This document shows, in pieces, positions 24,972 through 34,140 of a stretch of 44,444 bases of DNA (its first letter is position 1; each line of letters opens with the position of its first letter). Source of the stretch: Bacteroidia bacterium (GTDB lineage: Bacteria > Bacteroidota > Bacteroidia > JAIBAJ01); the NCBI GenBank assembly GCA_019695265.1, contig JAIBAJ010000019.1:1-44444 (forward strand), written 5' to 3'. Position numbers and translations under genes: made by a program. The notes beneath the pieces were generated by a model. It searched no databases. It was given only the letters and a program-made list of their open reading frames with translations, and was not told where the DNA came from.

Positions 24972-27578
24972 TTAGCCTAATGATTTAATCATGTTAGCAA
25001 GTAATTCAGCCTGAAAGCGGCGATTATATTTATCCAACAAAATTGGATGATGAGAAACTTCACCGGTTTGAGTCCACTCATCATAATATTTATCTAAAGC
25101 AGTAGTAATTTCTTCTTTGTAGGAAAAAACATCTCCACCTTTTGATTCCATTAATATATTCTCAAGTACCCCTTTATCATTTTTCACCAAAAGAATTTTC
25201 CTTTCAGAAAGCAAGTATTCAAACACTTTTGCATGGAGTGATTTTGCTTTTTCATCGGTCAAAAGCAAGAGCAGGTTCGATTCTTTCAATTTTGTTAATA
25301 CCTTCTCATGAGGAATCCGTGGTGTAGTTTTGATAAATGGAAGAAGAAAATCATCATATTTAATTAACCGATCTTTCTGTTCCGGATAAAACTCAATACC
25401 TAAAAAGAGTAATTGAACATTGGTCAGGTTTCGGTTGATAATAAACTGTTTAAAACCATCCAGAAATAGCTCCAATTGGTGGTATGGATAAAGAATACCG
25501 GCATAGGTTATAGTAAATACATCCTTTCGTTGACTGATATTTTGAACATTTTCAAACAAGCTGGTATCGTAGCCATTAAAAACCACTTTTACATCTTTAT
25601 GAGAATACTTCTGTTTAAAATCTTCTGCATAGGTTGGCGATGCATTTGTTATTATGGAAACGCTATCCAAATATTTCTTTTCACAATATTCAAAAAACTT
25701 ATTTACGAGAATCTCAATAGGAGTTTTTGGAATGTTTACTGAATTGGTAGTCCAACCATCACGGTAATCTGAAATCCATGGAATGTTGTTTTTAATTGAT
25801 AATTCGTAAGCGTACTTAAACAGGAAGAATGGTTCGCCTGTAGCAATGATAACATCACAACCATCATAGTCAATTACCCTTTGACCTTGCTTTTGAAACA
25901 AAAAAGTATTATCGGAACCACTGGAAATAAACTTTGCTACTGAATAATAAAAGGTTAGGAACCTTCGAATAAAGTTCATTCGATCCATCCCAAATTTTAA
26001 TATTACCTTATCCCTCAAATTTGGAAAGTAAGGAACTCGAATAATAGTTCCATTCTCTAGATTAGATCTTGTTTCGAAATTTTGTTCAGAGCCTCTTACA
26101 ACATCCACCGGGCTTTGTTTTGCACTATCCCATTGCCTTGTGATTACAATAGGATAAATTCCGAATTCATGAAAAAACTTAAACCAGCTAAAAGGTCTTA
26201 AAGCTCCAATAGAGGTATAAGGAGGAAAGTCATGAGCCAAAATAATGACTTTCTTCATTTCAGAAGCAAAATCTGGCAGATAGAACTGACTAAGAATTTT
26301 ATGTAAAACAGCCGTTGATTCCTTTCGGGTATATTTGTTTTGAAATTCTTGGTTAGAAATTAAAGTTTCGTATCTTTTTGATTCATAAATTTGGTACAAC
26401 TCATTTAGCTTAGTAAATGCATCTTCAGAAGTATTACTAATTTGACCAAGATTATAACCAGATAAGGTATTCTCAATAATATCTCCATCAGAAGGACAAG
26501 CTAAAATTGGTTTACCGAAGCCAATATATTCATATAGTTTACTGGATGGGATTCCTACTAAATTCTTGTGAGAAACCATCAATAATAGATGGGCATTACT
26601 TTGAATTCTGAAAACTTCTTGCTTAGAAACCCTTGGGGTAATTTCAACAAAACTTTCATATCCGGAAAGGAATTTATAAATACGCTCTGCTTGAATTTTA
26701 TCAAATAATAGACCTGGGAAATAAATTTTTATATTCTTCTTTTCCCTATTCAAATCCACCAATTTTTTAAAGGCTTTCAAAAAAATCTCAATTTCTTGAG
26801 TGGTATATAATGAACCATTGTAAACAATTGAAAACGGAAGATTTGCATCCTGAATAATTGGAGTTGCATTTATTGCAAAATCTTCCTCAAAAAAACCATT
26901 TAACATTACATAACCCGGTCTTTTTACAAATTCAGAAATTTTGACTTTATAGGCTTCAGATACTGAAGTTATTGCTTCCGCAGTACCTACCCATTTCTTT
27001 TCACTGTAAATCTTTAACCTGTTAAATGCCAAATCAATAAGTCCAAATTTTTTATTAAAATCAGACGTGTTCCAATCATCTCTATAATCTGCCAACCATT
27101 TTATTTTATGTTTTTTTTGAAGGAGATAACCAAACCTGAAAAGAGTAAATGGATTAGCAGTTACCACCAAATACCTGATATCCTTATTCTTTTCTAAATA
27201 CTGATCGGCAAAATCAAAGATATTCTTAAAGGGTATAAAAAAGTTGGTGAAATTCTCAGAAACCAACTCCAAAAAAGTTAAAATTCGTCTCCAAAAACCA
27301 TATTTTGACTCCCCGTAATTTACAAAAAGTTTATCCCTTAAGCTACTGTCGTAAGGGAGATAATACACTTCATACCCTTCATTTTTTTCATGAACAACCT
27401 CTACACCTGAGGGTTTTAATACATCCCGAGGAGTACTTATGGGAATATCCCAATTTCGGGTAATAATAATCGGATAATACCCAAAGGTCTTTAGGTATTT
27501 TGCCCAACCAAAAGCCCTTTGTGAGGCAGTAAGATTACAGGGTGGAAAAAAATAAGAGAGAATTAGTACTTTTTTCAT
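24972..27578 (-). CDS. Fused tandem glycosyltransferase (two GT4-like units in one chain)
   Basis: The 868-residue chain holds two homologous GT-B units. Unit one starts MKKVLILSYFFPPCNLTASQ and contains WLADYRDDWNT and SSKLYEYIGFGKPILA. Unit two starts at 26258 with MKKVIILAHDFPPYTSIGAL and contains WISDYRDGWTT and HAKVFEYLLSERKILLV. Each pair aligns at equal places, so the gene arose by duplication and fusion. The Glu in the YEY/FEY motif is the usual nucleotide-sugar ligand of GT4 enzymes. A chain could add two sugars in sequence. An ATG 18 codons upstream (27632) is possible and would shorten the gap to the lipoprotein gene to seven bases. At the junction an out-of-frame TGA sits directly before the internal ATG. 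Confidence 0.85.
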   Translation of the reverse strand: MKKVLILSYFFPPCNLTASQRAFGWAKYLKTFGYYPIIITRNWDIPISTPRDVLKPSGVEVVHEKNEGYEVYYLPYDSSLRDKLFVNYGESKYGFWRRILTFLELVSENFTNFFIPFKNIFDFADQYLEKNKDIRYLVVTANPFTLFRFGYLLQKKHKIKWLADYRDDWNTSDFNKKFGLIDLAFNRLKIYSEKKWVGTAEAITSVSEAYKVKISEFVKRPGYVMLNGFFEEDFAINATPIIQDANLPFSIVYNGSLYTTQEIEIFLKAFKKLVDLNREKKNIKIYFPGLLFDKIQAERIYKFLSGYESFVEITPRVSKQEVFRIQSNAHLLLMVSHKNLVGIPSSKLYEYIGFGKPILACPSDGDIIENTLSGYNLGQISNTSEDAFTKLNELYQIYESKRYETLISNQEFQNKYTRKESTAVLHKILSQFYLPDFASEMKKVIILAHDFPPYTSIGALRPFSWFKFFHEFGIYPIVITRQWDSAKQSPVDVVRGSEQNFETRSNLENGTIIRVPYFPNLRDKVILKFGMDRMNFIRRFLTFYYSVAKFISSGSDNTFLFQKQGQRVIDYDGCDVIIATGEPFFLFKYAYELSIKNNIPWISDYRDGWTTNSVNIPKTPIEILVNKFFEYCEKKYLDSVSIITNASPTYAEDFKQKYSHKDVKVVFNGYDTSLFENVQNISQRKDVFTITYAGILYPYHQLELFLDGFKQFIINRNLTNVQLLFLGIEFYPEQKDRLIKYDDFLLPFIKTTPRIPHEKVLTKLKESNLLLLLTDEKAKSLHAKVFEYLLSERKILLVKNDKGVLENILMESKGGDVFSYKEEITTALDKYYDEWTQTGEVSHHPILLDKYNRRFQAELLANMIKSLG

Positions 27579-27639
27579 AGTTAGGATTCGTCCGACTTGT
27601 TGCTTAATGAATTCATGTGAATTTTCATTCAATCCATAA

Positions 27640-28101
27640 TTATAGTACCTCTTTCATCTCGAGAACTCCTTTCCAATTAGAAAGTTTAAGTAGCAGTTTA
27701 TTTTTCTTAGGAATACGGTTTTTAAGCGGACTCAAATTAAATGTAAACCAAGTCTGCTTGGAATCTTTACAATTCTCCAATTGGGAAGAATGAACAAGAA
27801 TTAAATTTGTTCGAGGCGGCATGGATTTTTGAATATTTCCATCATTCATCAAATCAAAATGAAAGCCATTACATCCTCCTTGGAAAGAAATTTTAACCAG
27901 CAATAAACTATCATTTTTTACAAATGCAGTATCAACACTAAAATCCGGTTCTATGGAATGAACAAAACCAGGTTGTATTTGCAAATACTTCTCAGGCGCT
28001 GTGTCACCCAATCCGGTTTTGGCTTGATGCCCCGATTTACAGGAATAAGCCAAAACCAGTATGGCAAGAATGCCTCCTTTTAATAGATTGGAAATCTGCA
28101 T
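27640..28101 (-). CDS. Small lipoprotein of unknown function
   Basis: The 153-residue protein has a lipoprotein signal (LLKGGILAILVLAYSCKSG, lipobox LAYSC), so it should be anchored in the membrane by the Cys at residue 21. The mature part is short and beta-rich (LLLVKISFQGGCNGFHFDL, SSQLENCKDSKQTWFTFNLSPL), with two further Cys residues. It begins two bases after the stop of the T9SS protease gene, so the two are translated from one message. No known family was recognised. A role as an accessory to the protease or to envelope assembly is a guess from context. Confidence 0.75.
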   Translation of the reverse strand: MQISNLLKGGILAILVLAYSCKSGHQAKTGLGDTAPEKYLQIQPGFVHSIEPDFSVDTAFVKNDSLLLVKISFQGGCNGFHFDLMNDGNIQKSMPPRTNLILVHSSQLENCKDSKQTWFTFNLSPLKNRIPKKNKLLLKLSNWKGVLEMKEVL

Positions 28102-28103
28102 TC

Positions 28104-30605
28104 CTATTCTTTTACAAATTTCTTAACAAGTCTTTGACCATTTATTTCCATTTCAAAAAAGTAGAATCCCTTTGACCAATTAGAACAATCCAAAGAAATA
28201 GCATTGGTGCCTATTCCAGTAACAGAATTGATGATTTTTTCTCCAACAATGTTTCTAATTTGAACATTCGAAAAAATTCCACCGGTGGAATGAACCTCTA
28301 CAATCGTTGAACCTGGATTAGGATACAAATCAATTCGTTTTGACAAATCTTCCAAACCAATAGCTGAGTCAGTCCTTAAGTTAATATTGTCTAAATACAA
28401 ATCATTACCATACCCATTTACTCCTTGGAAGCGAATCAAAACACTAGACGAACCTATATAAGAATCTAAATTGATGGTTTCGGTTCTCCACTGACTAGCA
28501 GAAGGAACAAAATTAGAATTGGTAACATTAGAGCCTCCATTGGTTGCTAATTGAGTATTTCCTTTCTGATAAACATAAGTCCATGATCCTCCACAATCGG
28601 CAGAAACCAACACATTTAAGCTATCGAAATTGGTATTACTGTACCTGGCATAGGCCACATCAAAAGTTAGCACCACCGGTGATTGTAAATTAGTAAAGTC
28701 GGCATAAGGAAGGTTCAAATTATCCTTTGCCCCATCACTTTGGTAATCGAAAAATGCAATTTTTGCTGAAGAAGAAGAGTTTCCAAATCCACCGGCAAGA
28801 GTCGTTCTTTCCCAAGTAATATCGGCATCATCATTGTCGATGGAATACCCTGCCGAAGGAAAAGTACCTGCTTGAAATCCCTCTGCAATTGGTAAGGCTA
28901 CCGGACTTGGCACCAATAAAGTCACTGTTACATTTCTCGAATTATTATTGGAATTTTCATCGCTAACTCCATTTACAGCTAATAAATTAAAACCAATAGC
29001 GTTTGATCCGGCATTTAAATTTAATGCTGGCACGTTGAGTGTTGTTGAAGCTCCCGAAGCTAAACTTGGACCTGAGTAAGTTACGGTATCAACCGGTACG
29101 CCGTTCAATGTAATTTGAATAAGAGCCGAATTCACTGCATCCGAACCATTGTTTTTAAATGTAAAAACAGGATTGATTGTTTCTGTACATGTTACCAACC
29201 CGTTTCCTGGTGCGTTTACCGATTGAATACTTCCATCCAAGGTATAGGCAATTGCATTGGGATCATAGGTATCAACAGTTAATGGTGCTAAATTTTGAGG
29301 ATCTAACCATTCTTTAAGTCTGGTCGCAGAGGAGGATCCAGCATCCCAAGAAACAGAAAATTTACCATAATAATCATTCAATTGACTGGCCGAATTGCCA
29401 CAGGCAGATGGTCCACCATACAATTGACCAATAATTCGATGGTTAGGATCGAACAACGGAGAACCACTGCTTCCAGGTTCAGTTACTCCTAAGGTCCATT
29501 GTCCCACTCTCCAACATTCTATATTACTATAAGTACCGGAAACAGTTTGGTTTTGAGCTTTAGAAATCTTCTTTATATCGCCGCTTGGATGATGGATACA
29601 AAAGGAGGAATCCACTACCACTCCTTCCCTACTCCAACCTGCATAAACTGCGTTGTAACTTGCCGGTGGTGCGGAAGAAAGTTCCAACAATGCAAAGTCG
29701 GAACCTGCATTGTGCGCCCGATAAACAGATCCTGTGATTGATTGAGAAGTTGGACCAGTAGTACCCGAACAGGTAGAACTTTCATAATTAAAGCGAAAAA
29801 TCCATTGGGCAACATTGTCGGAACCATCCGAAGTGCAATGATTGGCAGTTAAAAAATAAGGAGTGCCGCTTTGTGGTACATCATTTATCATTGAACCGGT
29901 ACAAAACCCACTACCACCCACTACCAAAATACAAACAGCTCTTTTTTCCGTTTGCCAATCATCACCTTGGGGACAATTAATATTCACATTGCAAGCACCT
30001 GATGCAGCTTGATTGTTGGCATTTTTTTCTTTTAAATAGCTAAACACATCCCTGTAACCATGAACAACCTGATTAATAGAAATGACTCCATTACCTTTTT
30101 CCGATTTTGGTTCGATGTATTCTAGAACAGCCACATTTCCGGGTAGTAAATCGGTTGCAAAAAGTTGATCTTCCCTGTTGTTTTCACTTGTAAAAGCCCC
30201 CAATACAAATTGATGGTCTTCTGAATAAATAAAGAACTTACCTCCAGTGGGCATAAAGAACTTATTGTACAAAAAGTTTAAACTCAATGCTCCTTCAGAA
30301 CGAATAGCCAATCGCCAAATTCTATCTCCATTTGGCAAGGTTTCCCACAATCCTGCATTTTGAAGATTGATATCTACATCGATGTTAGCACCAAAACGAT
30401 AGGGTTTCATCTTCCCTTTGTTAAGTTCATCTTCTTGTTTAAGAAATTCTATATCTACTCTCGGCATAACCCGAACGGGTATTTCCTGAACCAATTTTCT
30501 GGCGTTAAAAGAAACTGGTATTCCACCTTGGGAAATTTGAGCCTTTACAGAAACTGTAGAAGCAATTAATGCAAATAAGGCAATTCGGGTAATTGTTTTA
30601 TTCAT
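28104..30605 (-). CDS. Secreted trypsin-like serine protease (lysyl endopeptidase type) with T9SS sorting domain
   Basis: The 833-residue precursor has a signal peptide (MNKTITRIALFALIASTVSVKA), a propeptide to about residue 200, then a chymotrypsin-fold protease: FLTANHC (His256), SDFALLEL (Asp303) and EPGSSGSPLFD (Ser380). Paired Cys segments (GACNVNINCPQGDDW, CTGSMI, CIHHPSGD) resemble lysyl endopeptidases. After the protease come a CARDB-like beta domain (about 460 to 570), a MAM- or jelly-roll-like domain (about 580 to 745) and a C-terminal T9SS type A signal (IDLYPNPGSTIVEV ... GFYFFEMEINGQRLVKKF). It is therefore exported by type IX secretion and released or surface-bound. Cleavage after Lys is inferred from the family only. 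Confidence 0.9.
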   Translation of the reverse strand: MNKTITRIALFALIASTVSVKAQISQGGIPVSFNARKLVQEIPVRVMPRVDIEFLKQEDELNKGKMKPYRFGANIDVDINLQNAGLWETLPNGDRIWRLAIRSEGALSLNFLYNKFFMPTGGKFFIYSEDHQFVLGAFTSENNREDQLFATDLLPGNVAVLEYIEPKSEKGNGVISINQVVHGYRDVFSYLKEKNANNQAASGACNVNINCPQGDDWQTEKRAVCILVVGGSGFCTGSMINDVPQSGTPYFLTANHCTSDGSDNVAQWIFRFNYESSTCSGTTGPTSQSITGSVYRAHNAGSDFALLELSSAPPASYNAVYAGWSREGVVVDSSFCIHHPSGDIKKISKAQNQTVSGTYSNIECWRVGQWTLGVTEPGSSGSPLFDPNHRIIGQLYGGPSACGNSASQLNDYYGKFSVSWDAGSSSATRLKEWLDPQNLAPLTVDTYDPNAIAYTLDGSIQSVNAPGNGLVTCTETINPVFTFKNNGSDAVNSALIQITLNGVPVDTVTYSGPSLASGASTTLNVPALNLNAGSNAIGFNLLAVNGVSDENSNNNSRNVTVTLLVPSPVALPIAEGFQAGTFPSAGYSIDNDDADITWERTTLAGGFGNSSSSAKIAFFDYQSDGAKDNLNLPYADFTNLQSPVVLTFDVAYARYSNTNFDSLNVLVSADCGGSWTYVYQKGNTQLATNGGSNVTNSNFVPSASQWRTETINLDSYIGSSSVLIRFQGVNGYGNDLYLDNINLRTDSAIGLEDLSKRIDLYPNPGSTIVEVHSTGGIFSNVQIRNIVGEKIINSVTGIGTNAISLDCSNWSKGFYFFEMEINGQRLVKKFVKE

Positions 30606-30630
30606 TGTAATATATCGGGTGGTAAAAATA

Positions 30631-30638
30631 CGAAATTA
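30631..30638 (-). promoter_or_regulatory. Possible -7 element of the protease gene
   Basis: TAATTTCG on the minus strand is one base off TAnnTTTG and lies 25 bases before the ATG at 30605. If active it would drive the whole cluster down to 22373. Confidence 0.4.
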
Positions 30639-30649
30639 GAAAGAAAGAG

Positions 30650-30708
30650 AAAGGTCAAATTGTTCCCTCTAAAAGTGCAATAAAAAGACAGAAAACAAGT
30701 TGACCTTT
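30650..30708. repeat. 15-bp inverted repeat upstream of the protease gene
   Basis: 30650-30664 and 30694-30708 form arms of 15 bp with one mismatch (AAAGGTCAA...TTGACCTTT). The loop is 29 bases. On the minus strand it follows the glutathione peroxidase stop and runs into a pyrimidine-rich stretch, so it could end that transcript, or act as an operator for the protease promoter just beyond it. Confidence 0.6.
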
Positions 30709-30717
30709 CGAAAAAGC

Positions 30718-31257
30718 TTATTTGGATAGAAACTCCAAAATCTTTGGATCCAAGGGAGAAACTCTACTATCATAGTGAGCTACCAGATTCCCCTTTTCAT
30801 CAATTAAAAATTTATTGAAGTTCCAAGATACCTTATAGTCCTGAACTCCATTTAAATCCTTGGAACACAACCACCTGAATAAAGGATTGCAATCTGTTCC
30901 TTTAACACTACTTTTTTCCATTAATGGAAAAGTAACGCCATAATTCTTTTGGCAAAAATCGGCTATTTCCGAATTGGTTCCCGGCTCTTGACCCATAAAA
31001 TTATTGGCAGGGAATCCAATAATAATAAAATTCTGATCCTTATACTTTTGATAAAGGGCTTCCAGCTCCTTGTACTGAGGCGTATAACCACATTTACTGG
31101 CTGTATTAACAATTAGGACTTTTTTTCCTTTTAATTGAGAAAAGCTATACTCCTTACCATCCAAAGCTTTGAACTTAAAGGAATAAAAGGAAGGTTTTTG
31201 GGCAAATAGGTTTCCTACCAAAACCATTGCCAGCAGGGATAAAATAATTTTTTTCAT
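30718..31257 (-). CDS. Glutathione peroxidase-family thiol peroxidase, secreted form
   Basis: The 179-residue protein begins with a signal peptide (MKKIILSLLAMVLVGNLFAQ), so it probably works in the periplasm. The active-site motif NTASKCGYT has Cys56 in place of selenocysteine. Gln90 (FMGQEPGTN) and Trp145-Asn146 (SWNFNKFLID) complete the catalytic tetrad. Most bacterial members of this type take electrons from thioredoxin rather than glutathione, and remove hydrogen or lipid peroxides. It lies 46 bases downstream of the M3 peptidase gene on the same strand and could be cotranscribed, though a weak -7-like site also precedes it. Confidence 0.93.
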   Translation of the reverse strand: MKKIILSLLAMVLVGNLFAQKPSFYSFKFKALDGKEYSFSQLKGKKVLIVNTASKCGYTPQYKELEALYQKYKDQNFIIIGFPANNFMGQEPGTNSEIADFCQKNYGVTFPLMEKSSVKGTDCNPLFRWLCSKDLNGVQDYKVSWNFNKFLIDEKGNLVAHYDSRVSPLDPKILEFLSK

Positions 31258-31303
31258 TTGTTAAATGTTGTTGTTTTTTAGATGGGACAAAATTGCACTT
31301 TTT

Positions 31304-33025
31304 TTACTTTCTAAGCTCATTCAATTCGTTAGATACCGTTTCCATTAAACGGCTTATATTTTCCGGAGAAAAATCAAACTTCACTCCAGCAGCCTTATAA
31401 ACTTCCGGAATAGATTTGGTATTACCTAAACTTAGGGCTTCTTTATAGTTTTTTAGTCCTAAACTTTCATTGTTCCGGTAGTTTTGCCATACCGCCAAAG
31501 CCCCCAATTGCGCAAATCCATACTCGATATAGTAAAAAGGCACTTCATAAATATGAAGCTGGTTTTGCCATTTTTTAGCCTGATAGGCTTCATAACCTGT
31601 CCAATTTACCAAAGCATCTACCTTGGAATTAATGGAAAGCCAATAAGCCCCCCTTTCTGCATCAGTATGATTAGGATTGACATAAAGCCAATGTTGGAAT
31701 TTATCCACGGTGGCAATCCAAACCAAACCTGTAACAATCTTTTCCAATTGCTCAATTTTAGCCTTCTTTAAATCTTTTTCATTTTTATAAAACCTGGACC
31801 AATGTTCCATAGTTATCAATTCCATGGACATGGAAGCAAGTTCTGCTACTTCAGAAGGCATTCCTTTAAAATAGGTCAATTCTAAATCCCTGGTTAAAAA
31901 GGAATGAACAGCATGTCCGGCCTCATGAACAAAGGTCACTAAATCGCGTTGAGCCCCAACCGAATTCATAAATATAAATGGAACTCCGGTTTCATATAAT
32001 GGGTAATTAAATCCTCCGGGTGCTTTACCCGGTTGACTTTCCAAACTAAGATGTCCCATTTCTTCCATAGTGGCAATACACTGACCAAAATAGGAATCAA
32101 TATCCGTCAAGCAAGCAATACACCCTTCCAGCATTTCCTTTCCCGATTCAAAGGGCGTTAATGGCTTCCCTCCTACAGGCTCAGCATCCATGTCAAAAGG
32201 TCTTAGTTCCGGCAAACCAAGTTTCGATTTCTTGTTCTCCAGTATTTGACTATAGACAGGAACTACAAACTTTTCAACCGAGGAATGAAAATCTTCGCAA
32301 TCTTTGACAGAATAATCAAACCTACCCAATTCGTCAAACATATAATCCCTGAAGTTGGAATAGCCTGCATTTAAGGCCAATTGATTACGCATTTCCTTTA
32401 ATTCATCAAACAACTTATCCAATTCAGCAGCATGTTCCAAGCGTTTTGATACCAGCTTATTAAAAACGACTTCCCTTTCCCTTCTATCCGGATTTTTCAG
32501 CATAAAACTGGCTTTCTGCATGGTTAACTTTTTTCCATCATGCTCAATTTCCATGCTTGCTTGAATAGTGCCGTATTTTTGAGATTCGGTTGTTAGCCTT
32601 GCTTTTAGTGGAATGTTTTCTTCTCTAAAAAGCCTAGCTTCCATTTCAAGCCCTTTTAAGTATACCGAATAAGTTGAAGGATCCAATTCCTTAATTAAAG
32701 GAGAATCCAAAAATTTTTTGTTCAAATCATTTGATACAAGTGCAAATTTTGGCGATATATCTTCAATAAAGCTATTGAATTTTTCAGCCAATAATTCATC
32801 TCTGGTATCAATATTCATCCGAATATATCGCCAGGCAAGTTCTTCTTCCATAGCTGCATCCAATTCACTTCTATCTGATAACCAAGTTTTCAAATCGGAT
32901 AATTGAACTAACTTCCTATTTTGTAAACTTTCAACAAATGGTAGAACTTCATTCCAGTCATCCAAATGGATGTTGGCGGGTAAAAACACCCTTTCCTTTT
33001 GCAAGGCTATGCTTGTATTTTCCAT
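31304..33025 (-). CDS. M3 family oligoendopeptidase (zinc metallopeptidase)
   Basis: The 573-residue protein is a cytoplasmic oligopeptidase of the PepF/thimet type. The zinc site HEAGHAVHSF gives ligands His367 and His371 with catalytic Glu368. A third Glu ligand is expected in PSEVAELASMSMEL (about Glu395). A helical N-terminal half limits access so that only short peptides are cut. No signal peptide is present. Function in peptide turnover follows from the family. The gene starts after a strong terminator of the DUF5606 gene and precedes the glutathione peroxidase gene. Confidence 0.93.
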   Translation of the reverse strand: MENTSIALQKERVFLPANIHLDDWNEVLPFVESLQNRKLVQLSDLKTWLSDRSELDAAMEEELAWRYIRMNIDTRDELLAEKFNSFIEDISPKFALVSNDLNKKFLDSPLIKELDPSTYSVYLKGLEMEARLFREENIPLKARLTTESQKYGTIQASMEIEHDGKKLTMQKASFMLKNPDRREREVVFNKLVSKRLEHAAELDKLFDELKEMRNQLALNAGYSNFRDYMFDELGRFDYSVKDCEDFHSSVEKFVVPVYSQILENKKSKLGLPELRPFDMDAEPVGGKPLTPFESGKEMLEGCIACLTDIDSYFGQCIATMEEMGHLSLESQPGKAPGGFNYPLYETGVPFIFMNSVGAQRDLVTFVHEAGHAVHSFLTRDLELTYFKGMPSEVAELASMSMELITMEHWSRFYKNEKDLKKAKIEQLEKIVTGLVWIATVDKFQHWLYVNPNHTDAERGAYWLSINSKVDALVNWTGYEAYQAKKWQNQLHIYEVPFYYIEYGFAQLGALAVWQNYRNNESLGLKNYKEALSLGNTKSIPEVYKAAGVKFDFSPENISRLMETVSNELNELRK

Positions 33026-33031
33026 AATACT

Positions 33032-33061
33032 AAAAAAAAAGGAGGCAAAATGCCTCCTTAT
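33032..33061 (-). terminator. Intrinsic terminator after the DUF5606 gene
   Basis: AAGGAGGCA (33039-33047) pairs with TGCCTCCTT (33051-33059) around a three-base loop, followed on the minus strand by nine T. It separates the DUF5606 gene from the M3 peptidase gene. Confidence 0.93.
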
Positions 33062-33078
33062 CTATAGGTTTAACTTCA

Positions 33079-33621
33079 TTAACCGGTTTTTCTAACACCT
33101 GTCGATTTAGGAACTTTAGGTGCTTGTTTTACTGGCTTAGCGGCTTTTTCCGGAGCCTTTGATTTTACAGTACTTGCTTTTTTATCTGACTTTGCTACAA
33201 CTTCCTTCTTCTCCTCCGCTACTTCCTCTGCCTCTTTTGAAGGAACCAAAGCTCCTGCACTTAGAAGCAAATTAAACCAGGCAAACAATTTCTTTAAATC
33301 TGAATTATATACTCGTCCGCGGTCAAAATTTGGCAGTACTTCTAACAAATAAGAAGCTAAAACCTCTGGATCTGATTTAGAATCAAGCGTTGTCTCTCCA
33401 TTTGTTTTTTCATAAATCTTACCGAAAACTTCCTTTAAGGGAGTATCACCATCTACACAAAAAATACTGATGTCTTCCAAAGCCAATACCTTTTGATTAG
33501 CATAAGCCGGAATTCTTTTTTTGTCTACAAGCGACTCCACTATTAAACCATTTTTGGCTTGAGAAATAATCTTGTAGAGTCCTCCCTGACCAGAAATTGA
33601 AACGTAACCTTTTAAATCCAT
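33079..33621 (-). CDS. DUF5606 domain protein with Lys/Ala-rich tail
   Basis: The 180-residue protein carries a DUF5606-type N-terminal domain (MDLKGYVSISGQGGLYKIISQAKNGLIVESLVDKKRIPA), which resembles a small SH3-like barrel followed by helices (EVLASYLLEVLPNFDRGRVYNSDLKKLFAWFNLLL). The last 55 or so residues are low-complexity Lys, Ala, Glu and Pro, probably disordered and perhaps nucleic-acid binding. The family is confined to Bacteroidota and its function is unknown. It has its own -7 element and its own terminator, so it is a single-gene unit. Confidence 0.85.
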   Translation of the reverse strand: MDLKGYVSISGQGGLYKIISQAKNGLIVESLVDKKRIPAYANQKVLALEDISIFCVDGDTPLKEVFGKIYEKTNGETTLDSKSDPEVLASYLLEVLPNFDRGRVYNSDLKKLFAWFNLLLSAGALVPSKEAEEVAEEKKEVVAKSDKKASTVKSKAPEKAAKPVKQAPKVPKSTGVRKTG

Positions 33622-33640
33622 CCGAATAAAAATTGAGAGG

Positions 33641-33648
33641 CAAAGTTA
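33641..33648 (-). promoter_or_regulatory. -7 promoter element of the DUF5606 gene
   Basis: TAACTTTG on the minus strand fits TAnnTTTG and lies 19 bases before the ATG at 33621. Confidence 0.55.
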
Positions 33649-33694
33649 AGCAAGTTTTGCCTTAACCTTAACTAAGTCAAAAAATTCATTGCAA

Positions 33695-34108
33695 TTAGCA
33701 AAATTCTTCGAAAGCAGCCTTTAAGTTTCCGGCAATCATTTCGGCAGATCGTCCTTCAATATGGTGACGCTCCACAAAATGAACCAATTGTCCGTCTTTA
33801 AACAAAGCGATGGCCGGCGATGAAGGAGGATATGGTAAAAAGTGTTGACGTGCCTGAGCAACAGCCTCTTTATCAAAACCTGCAAATACAGTAGTTAATT
33901 TAGAAGGTTTTTTTTCTGTTGTTTGCAAAGCCAACTTTACACCCGGGCGAGCTGCACCTGCGGCACATCCGCATACGGAATTAACAACCATCAAATGAGT
34001 TCCTTGGGTGCTTATGGCAGTTTCTACTTCTGCCGGAGTGGTTAAATCTTCAAATCCTGCTGAAACTAAATCAGCTTTCATTGGCATAACAATTTGTTCT
34101 GGATACAT
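33695..34108 (-). CDS. BrxA/BrxB-family bacilliredoxin
   Basis: The 137-residue thioredoxin-fold protein has the hallmark CGC motif in NSVCGCAAGAARPG (Cys46 and Cys48). The N-terminus MYPEQIVMPMKADL and the segment LPYPPSSPAIALFKDGQLVHFVERHHIEGR are typical of the YphP/YqiW family. In Firmicutes these proteins remove bacillithiol from mixed disulfides. In Bacteroidota the thiol partner is less certain. It forms a single-gene unit with a perfect -7 element and diverges from the Omp28-type gene across an 860-base gap that holds repeat copy E. Confidence 0.93.
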   Translation of the reverse strand: MYPEQIVMPMKADLVSAGFEDLTTPAEVETAISTQGTHLMVVNSVCGCAAGAARPGVKLALQTTEKKPSKLTTVFAGFDKEAVAQARQHFLPYPPSSPAIALFKDGQLVHFVERHHIEGRSAEMIAGNLKAAFEEFC

Positions 34109-34122
34109 AACTAATTTTTTTG

Positions 34123-34130
34123 CAAAGGTA
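34123..34130 (-). promoter_or_regulatory. -7 promoter element of the bacilliredoxin gene
   Basis: TACCTTTG on the minus strand fits TAnnTTTG and lies 14 bases before the ATG at 34108. Confidence 0.55.
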
Positions 34131-34140
34131 AAACTAGATT

